The position numbers and the translations under genes were made by a program. Shown here in pieces: positions 63,804 through 64,000 of a stretch of 64,000 nt of DNA; within the stretch, counting starts at the first letter, position 1, and every line of letters starts with the position of its first letter. Location of the stretch: positions 186,001 through 250,000 of the forward strand of contig JACPFU010000004.1 of assembly GCA_016182785.1 (NCBI GenBank), read 5' to 3'. The DNA is from Lysobacterales bacterium. Lineage in GTDB: Bacteria > Pseudomonadota > Gammaproteobacteria > Xanthomonadales > Ahniellaceae. Below the pieces are notes generated by a model, which saw only the letters and a list, made by a program, of their open reading frames with translations, had not been told where the DNA came from and searched no databases.

Positions 63804-64000
63804 ACCGGTTGGTGAGGGCTGCGCAGCAGGTCCAGGATGTCCTGAACGCTGCCGCCATCCCGTTCTGCTTCATCGGCGGACTTGCCGCCCAGCGTCATGC
63901 GGAGCCGCGCGTCACTCGTGATGTCGACGTGTCGATCCTGGCCGGTCTGGGCAATGAGGCGCCGGTCATCGACCTGATGCTCGCGCACTTCGCGCCCCGG
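63800..64000 (+). CDS. Nucleotidyltransferase-superfamily protein (AbiEii/MNT-like), 5' part only
   Basis: The first 67 residues are visible before the window ends. They read MNRLVRAAQQVQDVLNAA, then the glycine motif FCFIGGLAAQRHAEPRVT and the acidic DVDVSI. GG-x-A plus D-x-D is the pattern of minimal nucleotidyltransferases, including AbiEii-type toxins and MNT antitoxins. The ATG overlaps the preceding stop by 4 nt. The enzyme's full domain structure lies outside the window. Confidence 0.65.
   Translation, partial: MNRLVRAAQQVQDVLNAAAIPFCFIGGLAAQRHAEPRVTRDVDVSILAGLGNEAPVIDLMLAHFAPR

Overview
This is a GC-rich bacterial chromosome segment. It most likely comes from a gammaproteobacterium of the order Lysobacterales (Xanthomonadales). 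The evidence is gene order: rnpB directly before the mraZ division/cell-wall (dcw) cluster, a dcw cluster without murD, lpxC / DUF721 / M23 peptidase / secA, a pilDCBA-tfpZ-pilRS block abutting sucCD, and bamD / rluD / pgeF / clpB. Genus cannot be fixed from the sequence. Apart from the two window edges, nothing looks broken; the genes are tightly packed and many overlap by 1-11 nt.

Layout. (1) 1-6143, minus strand: two large secreted proteins, an Asp-box beta-propeller and a subtilisin-type protease. (2) 6328-11842, plus: a four-gene operon for reductive pyrimidine breakdown (preT, preA, an NCS1 permease, hydA), then a small secreted unknown (11956-12447). (3) 12531-13991, minus: a secreted DUF4832-type protein. 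(4) 14090-14517: RNase P RNA, followed by a palindromic repeat. (5) 14630-30134, plus: the dcw cluster with a MraZ-type operator, then mraZ, rsmH, ftsL, ftsI, murE, murF, mraY, ftsW, murG, murC, ddl, ftsQ, ftsA, ftsZ, and next lpxC. (6) 31327-35557: a DUF721/DciA-like gene (minus), an M23 peptidase and secA. (7) 35578-45569: a Nudix-ThiE fusion (plus), then on the minus strand coaE, pilD, pilC, pilB, pilA, tfpZ, pilR and pilS, with a sigma-54 promoter in front of pilA. (8) 45741-49510, plus: sucC, sucD, a palindromic repeat and nadE. (9) 49511-63560: bamD (minus), rluD and pgeF, then an accessory insert of about 8.8 kb, then clpB. The insert carries a 1,419-aa repeat-rich secreted protein, a delta-60-repeat protein, a DJ-1 family protein and a secreted alpha/beta-hydrolase. 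(10) 63576-64000: a small unknown gene overlapping the start of a nucleotidyltransferase gene cut by the window end.

The most interesting signal runs across regions. Five exported proteins with unrelated bodies (propeller, subtilase, DUF4832, Ig/cadherin-like repeats, delta-60 repeats) all finish in the same short peptide, hydrophobic-Phe-x-(Asp/Asn)-Gly-Phe-Glu. In four of them it is the exact C-terminus; in the fifth four residues follow. It resembles a C-terminal sorting or secretion tag but has no hydrophobic helix or basic tail like PEP-CTERM or LPXTG. I know of no named family for it.

Other points of note: the missing murD, which fits the MurD2/MurL route described in Xanthomonas; a complete PilS-PilR-sigma-54-pilA circuit; three nearly identical 267-bp repeats inside one gene; and a candidate two-gene nucleotidyltransferase module at the right edge.
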